From NCBI RefSeq assembly GCF_018687715.1, contig NC_056753.1, positions 13,150,501-13,214,500 on the forward strand: a DNA stretch of 64,000 nucleotides, written 5' to 3'. Made by a program: the position numbers and the translations under genes. Positions 45,398 to 55,562 of the stretch are shown here, piece by piece (within the stretch, counting starts at the first letter, position 1; every line of letters begins with the position of its first letter). The notes under the pieces were generated by a model that searched no databases, was not told the DNA's origin, and saw only the letters and a list, made by a program, of their open reading frames with translations. This stretch comes from Carya illinoinensis (taxonomy: Eukaryota > Streptophyta > Magnoliopsida > Fagales > Juglandaceae).

Positions 45398-46237
45398 TGT
45401 GATAACCCGCTCCTTCTTTCTTCTATAATTATGAGCTTCGATATACGTGCCGAGCCTCGATGGCGTGTCTTAAAAGATATTCAGCGGATTTTAAATCAAG
45501 TTCGATATTTTAAAGCTTACGCGTATTTTAAATATTTTAGAAATATTTATATGTGATATTTCATGTGTTATTGGACTAAACTTGTTTTAAATGACACAAT
45601 TATAATATTTTGATGAGCTCTAAAAATATTAGAATTGTGAAAAATTATTTAAATTAAATATTTTATTTATTTAAAAATATTACAAGGTTTAACTTTACGT
45701 TGAAAACTCTAAATTAATTTAAATGATTCTATTCTCTTTGAATAATTAACAAGACTTCATCATTTTAAATAATGATGAAGGAATATTATTTTATAAACTT
45801 TAGTTTATAAAATATTGTTCTATCTTAATTCCTCTCAGTGTTTTATTTTAAATAAAACACTTACACATTTTCAAATCAGTTTTTAAACTCACCGATAGAT
45901 TGTTTTGAAAATCTCGAAATGAAAGACTTGGATTAAATACCCAAGCCCCTCTCTTTTTCTCATCACTTTTTCTTTTCCTCTTTCTCTCTCCTCTCCCTCT
46001 CTCCCAGCCTGACCGTTTGGCTTCTCCATAGCCAAAACCTTCCTTCCTCCCAGCCGGTGCCACCACCAGTCGCCCAGCTCCACCTCCAACACTGGCAACT
46101 CCCTCTCCCACCGGTGAGTTCAACCACACTGATGGTGAGACCCAAGGCAGCTTCCTCCTCCTATAGCCGCCGTACACGGCCAAAATGGCCACCAAACACC
46201 ACCAACGGCTTCACCACCTCATGGTCTCCTTTCCCCC

Positions 46238-46273
<36 letters not shown>

Positions 46274-48259
46274 CCCGATGGGTCACTACACCCACATACA
46301 CTCGGTTTCACCATTGTGCACAGTCATTATAATAGCTCGCTAGAAATTCAATTGTGAAATTTCTATTAGCTTTAGGAACCTCGTGAAGACCCCATAAGTT
46401 TTCACGAATCTATTAATCATATAGGTTTTAGTCTAACCACATAGTTAGTGTTATCACTCACTATGGTATCAAAAGTGTGTTTTTAATTATTGGAGATAGT
46501 TAGAAGTATCAGAATGTGTTATGGTTTATGCCATTAGACTCGGTGGATTATTTAAGGTCTTATGGCGCAATAACTCTTTTTCATATTTTCGGACGAAACG
46601 CCAGTTCGAAACTGTGATTTTATTTTTTAAGGTCACTTTGGGGCTAATCATTGATTACAGTATTTGTATTTCGAGTACAGGCAAGTCAAGTTATTCATGT
46701 CAATCACGACCCTAAGTGCTAGGATGGGGTAATATCCTAGTGAAACTCATTTGTTCATGCTGGAGTGTTTAAATAGGTGTGAAATCCCTAACTTGACGAA
46801 ATACTGTCAATGGGTAGCGGGCGGGGACCTAACTAGCAGGTCACCGGAGCACACCAGGCACTAATGCCGATGGAGCCACATTCAGTTTCGTGGGGTCCAC
46901 AACAACTGTGGCACACGAAGTATGGGGTCACAGTAATTGTGACGCATACATTGCGTGAGACACATCAATTGTGACATGTAGAATACATGGGGCCACAACA
47001 ACTGTGGAGTATGTATTAACGCACTCACAGCTCGTTCAGATACCTATGTTGTGATGCAGTAATCGATAGGGACACATGGCTCTAGGGGACCCATGTAGCA
47101 CCCAAGAAGTTGAGTTACATTCAGTTTCGTGGGGTCCACAACAGCTGTGGCACACGAAGTATGGGGTCACAACAATTGTGATGCATACACTATGTGAGAC
47201 ACAATAATTGTGACACGTAGAATACATGGGGCCACAACAACTGTGGAGTATGTATTTAAGCAGTTAAAGAATAAGTTTCAGATCAAGTTTATGTTATGTC
47301 ATGTTATGTTCACGTACATATTATGTTCATGTTCAAGTTCAGTTCACATTTCAATTTTTAAGTTATGTCAGTTATGCTATGTTGTACGTCAAGTTATGCT
47401 TTGATTACTTATGTATGGGGTCACAACAATTGTGATGCATACACTACGTGAGACACAGCAATTGTGACACGTAGAATACGTGGGGCCACAACAACTGTGG
47501 AGTATGTATTTAAGCAGTTAAAGAATAAGTTTCAGATCACGTTTATGTTAAGTCAAGTTTCAGAATAAGTTCATGTTAAGTCAAGTTTCAGAGTAAGATC
47601 ATATTAAGTCAAGTTTCAGATCAAGTTCATGTCAAGTCAAGTTCAATTCACGTTTCAATTTAAGTTATGTCAGTTATGCTATGTTGTACGTCAAGTTATG
47701 CTTTAATTACTTATGAATTTGATTATGCATTCATGCTTTTACTGTCATCCATGCATCATTAGCCTGTGTGGAGGTTTTTTTGTTAACTTACTGAGATTTG
47801 TAATCAAATCTCACTGTGGTAGTCCCAACTACCATTCCCCTTGAATGGTAGATCTTGTTACAGGACCTGAAGGAGAATTAGGAGCTGACCAACTAGACAC
47901 AGTTGACTGAGTGACGGTGCGGCGTCAATGTTAATATAGTAGTTAACGTAAATTACTACTTGTACGATGAAGTTGCATCTCCAGTACTTTTTTGGATCAT
48001 AATCATTTTGGACTGGTGTTGTGATCATAGTTGTTCAATGGGTCTTTATGTATGAAGTATGTTTTAAGCATTTGGGATATTTTCTACTCTGAAACTTGCT
48101 AAAGAAAAAAATTTATCCGATGCGAATATTGCATAATGTTAGATGCATGTTAGGAACATTGCATTTTATATGTCAAGAACGGGGGCAGGTAACCTTGTGT
48201 TGCATGCCTTGATGCTTCAAATGTCTATCCGATCCCAAACGGAATTTGGGGGCGTCACA
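45398..48259 (+). mobile_element. 5' LTR of a second chromovirus-like family
   Basis: 2862-bp LTR from TGTGATAACCCGC to GGGGGCGTCACA, immediately followed by a tRNA-Met-type primer site, so it is a 5' LTR rather than a solo one. Its end is the same as that of the LTR family at 1395, so the two families are probably related. Contents: GC-rich C-rich stretch 45940-46230 with a (CT)n run at 46240-46271, three ~97-bp repeats at 46921-47510, and GTTCATGTTAAGTCAAG-type words. Parts of it also occur at 7384-8677 and at 25930-28760. Confidence 0.85.
46921..47510 (+). repeat. Three dispersed ~97-bp repeats in the LTR
   Basis: GGGGTCACARYAATTGTGAYGCATACA...GGGGCCACAACAACTGTGGAGTATGTATT at 46921-47017, 47161-47257 and 47415-47511. 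Each copy contains inverted CACAAYAATTGTG and CCACAACAACTGTGG motifs that can fold. Confidence 0.85.
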
Positions 48260-48262
48260 AGG

Positions 48263-48274
48263 TGGTATCAGAGC
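48263..48274 (+). other. Primer binding site, tRNA-Met type
   Basis: TGGTATCAGAGC, a perfect match to the plant initiator tRNA-Met 3' end as used by many Ty3 and copia elements, 3 bp after the LTR end. Confidence 0.9.
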
Positions 48275-48425
48275 AATACGTCTCTGGGTTATAAATCCAC
48301 ATGTCCTTAGGATATGCACCAAATATTAGGCTTGAAATTTTAGTCGTCATTAGGCTTGAATTTCATAAGGTATGAGAGGTAGTTTCTGGTTTTAATGTGT
48401 ACTCGTGTGTTTCAAGAAGGAACAT

Positions 48426-48596
48426 ATGACTCGTGGTAGAATAGCTCGGAATCCTAAGAGAGAGAACAATCAAGAGGATCAGAATCCCCCAATGGATGGA
48501 GGATTAGCTGAGGCGGTACGTTTGCTGACCAACGTGCTTAGACATCAACAACTACGGCAAGTGCACATACCCATTAGAGTGTATGCCGTCACTTAG
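48426..48596 (+). pseudogene. Gag N-terminal stub of the second chromovirus-like element
   Basis: 57 codons from an ATG: MTRGRIARNPKRENNQEDQNPP, GGLAEAVRLLTNVLRHQQL. Position just after LTR and primer site, and the basic/acidic N-terminus followed by an LTNVLxQQ-like helix, fit a chromovirus gag start. A TAG at 48594-48596 ends it and no further gag is recognisable. Confidence 0.6.
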
Positions 48597-49282
48597 AGAG
48601 ACGTAGATGCTTACGCCCTAGGAACTGCAAGAGCTGGTGTCGTCACTGGTATTTTGACTAGGACCTATGTGTGGTTAAACATAGTTAAGGTTGATTTGAT
48701 TGCAATTGATGGTAGTATTGCATTATTGTTATTTTGGAGTATGTCAAGTCATTGGGGTTGGTAAATTGTACACTGTTTGATTCAAATGAGTCCTTGTTTT
48801 TAGTGATTGTGGTAGCGCATGAGAATTCAGTTAGGACTCCGAATTGTTACCCTGGTGGTAAGAGTAACAATTCTCATTAGAAATATTATTATTCATACCA
48901 ATGTAGATATATAATTCTTTTAAGTAATATGAGAAATGATATTTAAGGTTGATGAATGGTATCCCACATATTTGGAGAATTGCTTTGATTCTAAAAATAC
49001 AATGGAATTTGTGTTTGGAAGAGTAAATTGATTATGAGAAGCTTTGGCCTGAGTAGGATTCATTTATGATAATAGTTTTACTACGCTGCCAGTTAATGGT
49101 TTCTGGCGAAACACTATCTTTATGGATACGTAGATCGATCTTCTTTTGGAGACTATTATATGGGGAGTAAAATCTTGGTCTTGAGGATTTATGTGAACAG
49201 TAGGAACAAATCCTTTTATTTATAGTTAGAATAAGTGATAGCTCATGATGGATAGAAGAGTTATGACAATCATAAGAGAGAA
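48597..49282 (+). other. Decayed internal DNA of the second chromovirus-like element
   Basis: AT-rich, with no frame I can match to gag. It lies between the gag stub and the 3' LTR of the next element (starting 49283), so it is presumed decayed internal sequence. Confidence 0.35.
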
Positions 49283-49344
49283 TGTGACGCCCCCAAATCC
49301 CCACATACAGACACGGGAAAATCGAGACGTCCGGATGATGACAA
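49283..49344 (-). mobile_element. 3' LTR of the right-hand chromovirus element, terminal 62 bp
   Basis: TGTGACGCCCCCAAATCC...GATGATGACAA is the end of the chromovirus LTR seen complete at 12843-14820. It is cut at GACAA by the Athila-like insertion at 49345 and resumes with the duplicated GACAA at 58949. Confidence 0.9.
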
Positions 49345-51472
49345 TGATGAAGCGCTAAAATTGCATGATTAATTTACTTAAGCGAACAAATTGTTTAATA
49401 AAAAATGATTTAAGTACTTAATTATGCAATAGATCACATTACTTGAGTCAATTGATAAATTCTAGTATTTTGGTGCTTAAAAAGATTTATAATGCAATTG
49501 TTTCACATGAAAATAAATATTTCATTTTTATTCCTCTCATAACAGGGATAGTTTGGGCAATACACAACATCATTCGAGTGTGAATGCACACATGTAGACC
49601 AAACATTCGGACAGCACCAGCAGAACACTCACAGCACTTGCAGAAAAATCTTCAACACATGCAGATCATTCGGACGCCAACAGCAGACCATTCAGACCAA
49701 CATGCAGAAAAACAGATGCAGAAAAACACATGTAGAAAAACAGATGCAGAAAAACAGATGCAGAAAATGTGGACCTACAAACCAACACATGCACATGCAG
49801 TGCAGAAAGCATTCGGACCACATGACAGCAAATATGCAGACCATTCATCACATGGACAGCACATGTAGAACAGAAAAATCACATGACAGCACATGCAGAA
49901 TAGAAAAATCACATGATCAGCAGAAGAGTATTTGGACTCACACACGATGCAACACAGCACATGCAGAAAAACTCACACATGCAATGAACACGCTGAAGGA
50001 AAAGCACATGTACAGCAGCAGAAAAATCCTTCAAAGCAGCAGACAATCACGCTGGAAAAAAATCACATGTACAGCAGCCTTCGGTCAAACATGCAACACA
50101 CATGGACAGCACTCATACAACATCACACAATGCAGAAAAGTCAGACAGCAAGAAATCACATGGGCTGCCTTTACTTTTCAACTGGGAGTTTTCGGTTTGG
50201 AAGAAAAGCAAGGGGGCAAGCAGCTGTTTTTCTTGACTTTTATCTTTCATTTTTTTTCTTCTTGCTTTCAGTTTGACAGCAGCAGGAGCTGGAGTTTTTG
50301 GGGAGCAGTTTTTGTTTACTTTTTTTTCTTTTTCGTTTGGAAGCGGACGAGGAGTGCAGCAGCTTAGGTGATTATTTTTTTTCTTCTTTCTTTCGGCTAC
50401 AGTTCAGTAGCTTAGCTTGAAGTTTTCTTTGCTTTTCGTTCAGTTTTTGCATAACAAGAATTTAAGTTTTTAGTTTTCTGTTCGGTTGTAGCTTGGAGCA
50501 TCTTGATCTCTTTTCGTTTTCGGCGTCTGGAGTTTCTCGTTGGTACTTTTGCTGTCATTTACATTAGAGTGCCTTAAGTTTTCAATTTTTAATTTACTTT
50601 CTGTTAAGCAGTAGCTTAGTCGGAGTTTTTTTTTTCTTTTTTTTCTTCTTCCTTTCGTTTCCTTTGGGCAGCGTTAAGTTTCATTTAATTTTCTTAAGTT
50701 CTATTCATTTAGTTAGTTTTGATTAGTTTTATTTCTTTGAGCTTTGACCATTTGAATTGCTGTTTTTTTTAATATAGATCATCTATTTTGCATTTTAAAA
50801 TTTATTCTATGTTAGTAATTTCTTTAATTTTTAACATGAGTTTATTTAGATTACTTTTTATTGTTAGAAATATTATGCGTAGCTAATTTCTTAAGCTTGG
50901 GTGGTGGAATGGGACGTGATTTGTTTTGGATTTTAGATCGATGCAATATTTTGTTGATAATGTTGATTTCACTAAGTTACTAGTTGGAATTAAATTGAAA
51001 ATAGATTGAAACTCTTGCTCTTGTTTTGTTGTTGACGTAAGGCACATCAAAAGCTTGAAAATTATCAAGGCTTCTCTCGTTTGTTTGTTAATGTGTGTTC
51101 AGCTAGTAAAATAGAAAATCCCTTAGGAAAATATTGCAAAAACTTGAGCTTAACCTTTTTATCTTCCGATTATCAATGCCTTGATTGGGTTGTTAATCGA
51201 GAAAATTATCTAGAATCCAAAATAAAGAGAGTCCCAAACCCAACCCAAGTGTTCGTTAATTTGTTTTTTTTTAGAAACTCTAATTTCAATTTCGATTCTT
51301 TTTTTTACATTGCATTTTAATTTTATTTTCATCTCTCATACTCGATTCACTTGATTCTTACAAATCTTTTATACGCTTTGATAACCCATTGTCCCTGTGG
51401 AATACAATCCTGGACTTATCCTTGATACAACTTGACACTTCTACACTTGGAAGCATATTCGAAACCGAGTCA
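49345..51472 (+). repeat. 5' LTR of the non-autonomous Athila-like element
   Basis: TGATGAAGCGC...CGAAACCGAGTCA, 2128 bp. Includes an array of 14-bp ATGCAGAAAAACAN units near 49700-49765, a purine/CAG-rich stretch to about 50150 and a T-rich downstream half. Differs from the 3' LTR by an extra ~20-bp duplication near 49885-49905 and fewer array units. Confidence 0.95.
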
Positions 51473-51478
51473 AGTTTT

Positions 51479-51496
51479 TGGCGCCGTTGCCGGGGA
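51479..51496 (+). other. Primer binding site, tRNA-Asp type
   Basis: TGGCGCCGTTGCCGGGGA, complementary to the 3' end of plant tRNA-Asp (GTC). Known for Athila-type elements. Located 6 bp after the LTR end. Confidence 0.92.
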
Positions 51497-51640
51497 CAAC
51501 TGGTGTTTATTAGAGCATTCCTCTACTGCTGAGAGGACGTTTGTGGAGCTGTGAATCTCTTCACAGCCTGGGTGACATCTAATCTTTTTCCCTTCTCTCT
51601 GTTTATTCTTCATAGTCTTTGATTTTCTGCTCCTGTTTGT

Positions 51641-52144
51641 ATGACTGGTTGGACTAGAGACCATACATCTCGACTGTTTAGGACAGAATCATTGACATCT
51701 TTTAGCTCTGCATCATTTTCTGTTGAATTATCATCAGACACTGATAACATCATGGCTGAAAATGAGCATCATGATAGGGGAGTGGAGAATCCAAACAGGA
51801 CACTTCGAGAATATCTTCAGCCTGTTAGAACTAGCACACCCTCATGCATAATTCAACCTTTGAATGCAAACAATTTTAATTTCAAACCTGGAATTATTCC
51901 ATTAATTCCACATTTTCATGGCATGGATTCTGAGAACCCTTATTTGCATATCAAAGAGTTTGAAGAGGTTTGTTCTACATTCATGGACCGGACTTGCACT
52001 AAGGAGGTTATAAGGCTTAAGTTGTTCCCATTTTCTTTAAAAGATAAAGCTAAAACATGGTTGAATTCATTGAGACCTAGAACCATAGGTACATGGCAAG
52101 AGATGCAAGCAGGATTTTTGAAAAAAATTCTTCCCAATACATAG
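51641..52144 (+). CDS. Gag, N-terminal part (non-autonomous Athila-like element)
   Basis: 167 codons. Leader rich in Ser and Thr, then MAENEHHDRGVENPNRTLREYL, and capsid signatures FHGMDSENPYLHIKEFEEVC, RLKLFPFSLKDKAKTWLN and GTWQEMQAGFLKK (retrotransposon gag family). The frame ends at a TAG soon after an A7 run (52121-52127); the rest of gag continues in the +1 frame from there, so one extra base in that run would explain the break. The homologous gag at 34113 is continuous across this point. The ATG at 51641 is the first in frame; an internal ATG at 51752 (MAENEHH) is a plausible alternative start. Confidence 0.85.
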   Translation: MTGWTRDHTSRLFRTESLTSFSSASFSVELSSDTDNIMAENEHHDRGVENPNRTLREYLQPVRTSTPSCIIQPLNANNFNFKPGIIPLIPHFHGMDSENPYLHIKEFEEVCSTFMDRTCTKEVIRLKLFPFSLKDKAKTWLNSLRPRTIGTWQEMQAGFLKKILPNT

Positions 52145-52154
52145 GACAAATGCT

Positions 52155-53894
52155 TTGAAAAGACAAATCATGAATTTTTCTCAAAAGGATTCTGAAACTT
52201 TTTATCAATATTGGGAAAGGTTCAAAGATCTATTAGATTCATGTCCACACCATGGTTATGAACATTGGCGTGTGATTAGTTTTTTTTATGAAAGTTTGAC
52301 ACCTAAAATGCGCCAATTTGTACAAACCATGTGTAATGGAGAATTTTTTGACAAAGAGCCTGAGGAGGCATTTGAATATTTTGATTATCTTGCTGAAAAT
52401 GCCCAATCTTGGGACACAACTGATGTGCATGATAGGTCTAGGCAGGTTGAGTCTAGTCATGGAAAATATATTGTAAATGAAGATGATGATTTGCGTGCTA
52501 AATTAACCTTGCTGTCTAGAAAAGTAGAAGCCATGGAATTGAAGAAAGTAAATGAAGTGCATGTTATCCCTAAATTTTCTGAGAAGTGTGGCATATGTGA
52601 GGATCATGAGCATTCAACTAATGAATGTCCCACGATCCCTGCTTTCAAGGAAGTATTGTTGGACCAATCTAATGCTGTAAACATGATACATAAACCATAT
52701 TCTGGTCCTTACTCTAATTCTTATAATCCAGGATGGAGGAGCCACCCAAATCTCAGTTGGAGGGGTGACCAACATGTAACTCCAGCAACCTTGGCCCCAG
52801 GGCCCTCTCAACTGGCAATTCAAGCACCTCCAATGCAAAAGAAGGGACTTGAAGATACGGTTCAGCAGCTGAGTGTGACACTTCAACAGTTCATGCAAGG
52901 TCAAGCAACACTCAACAATCAGAATTCATTGGCAATTAATGACATACGGAGTTCCCTCACAAGGTTGACTACATCTTTAAGTACCCAAGAGAAGGGTAAA
53001 TTTCCTGTACAGTCACAACCAAATCCACAAGGGCAGCCTCATCAAGTGCAAGCAATAATTGAGGATCCTGACTTAAAGTCGGTCAAAGCGATGACTACTT
53101 TAAGAAGCGGTAAGGTGGTAGACATTCCAGCACATGAGCCATACAATTCTGGTAAGGTCTCTAACCCTTCTAATAAAGATGGAGAGCATGTTTCTGATGT
53201 GCATGAGAAAATTCATTGTCCTATACCTGCTCCTTTTCCTCAGCGATTAGTTCCGTTGCATAAAGATAAGCATCTTGCTGAAATTCTTGAGGATTTTAGG
53301 CAAGTTAGGATTAACATCCCTTTGTTAGATGCTATTCAGCAAATTCCTGCCTATGCAAAATTTTTAAAGGATCTATGCACTGTGAAAAGAAAGTTGAATG
53401 TGCAAAAGAAAGCTTTCCTTACTGAGCAGGTTAGTGCTATCATTCAGAGTAATACACCACCTAAATACAAGGACCCTGGAGCACCTACAATTGCTTGTGT
53501 AATCGAAAATTCAAAAATTGGTCACGCTTTGTTGGATCTTGGTTCAAGTGTCAATTTATTGCCTTACACTGTGTATGAACAGCTTGGTTTAGGTGAACTG
53601 AAATCCACACCTATCATTCTGCAACTTGCTGATAGATCAATAAAAATGCCTAGGGGTATAGTTGAGGATGTTTTGGTTCAAGTTGATAAATTTTACTATC
53701 CTGTGGATTTTGTGGTGCTTGATATGAACTTGTCAAATCCATCTACTTTCCAAGCTCCTGTAATTCTTGGTAGACCATTTCTTGCTACATCTAATGCATT
53801 AATTAATTGTAGAAGTGGAATTTTGAAATTGAGTTTTGGAAACATGACATTGGAGCTGAATATCTTTAATACTTTCAGGCAACCTCAGGATTAA
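52155..53894 (+). CDS. Gag C-terminal part plus aspartic protease (non-autonomous Athila-like element)
   Basis: 579 codons open. Residues about 1-110 finish capsid (YQYWERFKDLLDSCPHHGY, LTPKMRQFVQTMCNGEF, YLAENAQSWD). A CCHC zinc knuckle, CGICEDHEHSTNEC (C-x2-C-x4-H-x4-C), lies near residues 145-158; a Pro/Gln-rich linker follows. Protease occupies about residues 400-560, with LLDLGSSVNLLPYTVYEQLGL at about 458 (active-site segment DLGSS) and VILGRPFLATSNALINCRSG at about 535. The first in-frame ATG is 52170; coding in this frame begins at the A7 run upstream, so it is a continuation rather than a separate gene. It ends in a TAA, after which the same frame stays open (53895-54398). No internal stop, unlike the old copy at 34113-38586. 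Confidence 0.9.
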   Translation: MKRQIMNFSQKDSETFYQYWERFKDLLDSCPHHGYEHWRVISFFYESLTPKMRQFVQTMCNGEFFDKEPEEAFEYFDYLAENAQSWDTTDVHDRSRQVESSHGKYIVNEDDDLRAKLTLLSRKVEAMELKKVNEVHVIPKFSEKCGICEDHEHSTNECPTIPAFKEVLLDQSNAVNMIHKPYSGPYSNSYNPGWRSHPNLSWRGDQHVTPATLAPGPSQLAIQAPPMQKKGLEDTVQQLSVTLQQFMQGQATLNNQNSLAINDIRSSLTRLTTSLSTQEKGKFPVQSQPNPQGQPHQVQAIIEDPDLKSVKAMTTLRSGKVVDIPAHEPYNSGKVSNPSNKDGEHVSDVHEKIHCPIPAPFPQRLVPLHKDKHLAEILEDFRQVRINIPLLDAIQQIPAYAKFLKDLCTVKRKLNVQKKAFLTEQVSAIIQSNTPPKYKDPGAPTIACVIENSKIGHALLDLGSSVNLLPYTVYEQLGLGELKSTPIILQLADRSIKMPRGIVEDVLVQVDKFYYPVDFVVLDMNLSNPSTFQAPVILGRPFLATSNALINCRSGILKLSFGNMTLELNIFNTFRQPQD

Positions 53895-54398
53895 GAAGAA
53901 GTTAAGGAAGTTAATTTGCTGGAAAATATCCTTGATGAGGACTTTCACTTGAATCTTCCTTCTACTGATTTACATTTGTCATTAGAAAGTGTGCTAAGTG
54001 ATGTAAATATACTTGATGATACTTCTAATGTTTCTTTCGCAGGAACCGGGCATGGGGTGCCTTGGCAACCAATGTTTGCAAAGTTGCCACCTTGGGCAGC
54101 ACCTATAAAACCATCTTCAGATAACAGACACCATCTCATTGGAGCACTCAGGACACTCAAAAATTCAAATCTGAGGTTGAATAATTTTTTTTATGATGAC
54201 CTTCACTTGTTTAAATATTGCTCTGACCAAATGTTTCGAAGATGTTTAGCCAACAAACACATCCAAAGTAAGATTTTTGATCCTGGTAAGTTAAGGTTTC
54301 GATGGAGTGGGCCTTATTTGGTTAAAACAGTTTTCCCTCATGGTGCTATTGAGGTTGCACCTGAAGAACTTACTTTGCATTTGCTTGATCCTAATTGA
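53895..54398 (+). pseudogene. Post-protease segment fused to integrase scraps
   Basis: Same frame as the gag-protease ORF, separated by one TAA. Reads EEVKEVNLLENILDEDFHLNL, then LPPWAAPIKPSS. It then passes directly to DDLHLFKYCSDQMFRRCLANK, the stretch before the integrase zinc finger, and to SKIFDPGKLRFRWSGPYLVKTV, the integrase C-terminal GPY/F-like module (HGAIEV follows). Everything between (RT, RNase H, HHCC and DDE core) has been deleted, in two steps judging by the two junctions. Compare the full order at 38329-41578. Confidence 0.85.
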
Positions 54399-54777
54399 TG
54401 GTTCTTGATCTATCCATTTTTTTTTTCATTATTGTCTTTTGTTCTTCAATTTTTATTTTTATTTTTTTTGGTTGCATTCCTTTCAAAGCTATCCAGGTAC
54501 TTCATTTTCCTCTTTCCTTCAGTTTTTCTTTGAATTTTCGGTTCTTCTTTTAGTTGTTTTGCCCCTTAACTGCTCTCTTTGTGTAAATTATTTCGTTTCT
54601 CTTGCACCATTGAGGACAATGCTACAATCTAGTTGGGGGGTGGAAGAGAATTTATTTCTCTGTTTGCATGCCTTACACTTATGTTGGTCCACTTTGGGGG
54701 GAGTGTTAGTAATGAGTTGAAAGCAGATTAAATCTCTCATTCTTGAATTTTACATGCTGGAAAGTGATCCAAATAAA

Positions 54778-54808
<31 letters not shown>

Positions 54809-54964
54809 AAATAAAATAAAAAAAAATTGGATCCGTCCGTGACCTGACAAGTGTAGCTGGAGATTTGAAAAAAATCGCCTGATGTTGTTGACAAACGAGA
54901 TTGAAGGCTCCGAGTTTCTAAGAAATGTCATTTTCACCGAAAAAAAATCACATTACTCTTTGAC
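54399..54964 (+). other. Non-coding internal stretch with polypurine-like blocks
   Basis: T-rich sequence, then TTGAGGACAATGCTACAATCTAG with TTGGGGGG at 54633 and ACTTTGGGGGGAG at 54692, both like the element's own polypurine tract. (ATA)n at 54783-54810. Upstream of the extra ORF there is TATCTCTATAAAATC near 54997, a TATA-like element. Confidence 0.6.
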
Positions 54965-55111
54965 TTGGATGATAGCTCGTCTGGTTCTTTATGCTATCTC
55001 TATAAAATCAGTCCTGAAGTTCATCCAATCCGCATCAAGTTTTCTTCTCATCTCTATAACTCATCTGCATTCTGTCAACATTATCGTTTTAAGCCTTCTA
55101 TTCCTTTGTCA

Positions 55112-55549
55112 ATGGCTCATTCTTCTAAAATTTCTCTAGATCCATCCATGAGGCATTCTGCATCTCAACCTCCTGTCCTTTCTGCAACTACCATTGGTGC
55201 CATGTTGCAACAAGAGAATAATAGTATGGCTAATAAGTCAGACTCCGATGCTATCTATGACTTGGTGAGTCTTGGGACTCGCTACTCATCCTCCATTGTT
55301 ACTTTTTCCCAGCGGGTACAAGCCAAAAACCATGAGGTTGAAAGGCTTAAAGAACAAATTGTTGTACTTCAACGAATTGTTCAAGAGTCTCACACAAGGG
55401 AAGGAATCATTCGGCAGAAGAATAAACAGTTGAAATCTCTATTAGATTCTTCATTCCGCTTGCCAGTTCCCATGGATAGGAATGACATGATATTGTATGA
55501 AGAGAATGAGCGTCTCAAACAGGAGGCTAAGAACCTCAAGTTTATGTAA
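55112..55549 (+). CDS. Accessory coiled-coil ORF in the non-autonomous element (unknown function)
   Basis: 145 codons from ATG at 55112 in a good plant context (GTCAATGGC); the open frame extends upstream to 54965. I do not recognise the protein. The N-terminal third is Ser/Thr/Pro rich (MAHSSKISLDPSMRHSASQPP), followed by a helical region with heptad-like spacing (RVQAKNHEVERLKEQIVVLQRIVQ and IIRQKNKQLKSLLD), then RLPVPMDRNDMI and a second short helix (EENERLKQEAKNL). No membrane segment or zinc motif. It sits after the integrase remnant and before the 3' LTR, where some Athila elements carry an env-like ORF, but it has no env features. Its stop is followed at once by an A run (55549-55562). 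The older element at 33325 lacks it. Confidence 0.6.
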   Translation: MAHSSKISLDPSMRHSASQPPVLSATTIGAMLQQENNSMANKSDSDAIYDLVSLGTRYSSSIVTFSQRVQAKNHEVERLKEQIVVLQRIVQESHTREGIIRQKNKQLKSLLDSSFRLPVPMDRNDMILYEENERLKQEAKNLKFM

Positions 55550-55562
55550 AAAAAAAAAAAAA

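Noticed and set aside
49702..50367. 221-codon ORF across the LTR array as a Cys/Lys-rich protein gene (also 57190-57840)
   Set aside because: It is generated by a 14-bp repeat array plus T-rich DNA. Both copies are LTRs of one recent element, so their similarity says nothing about selection.
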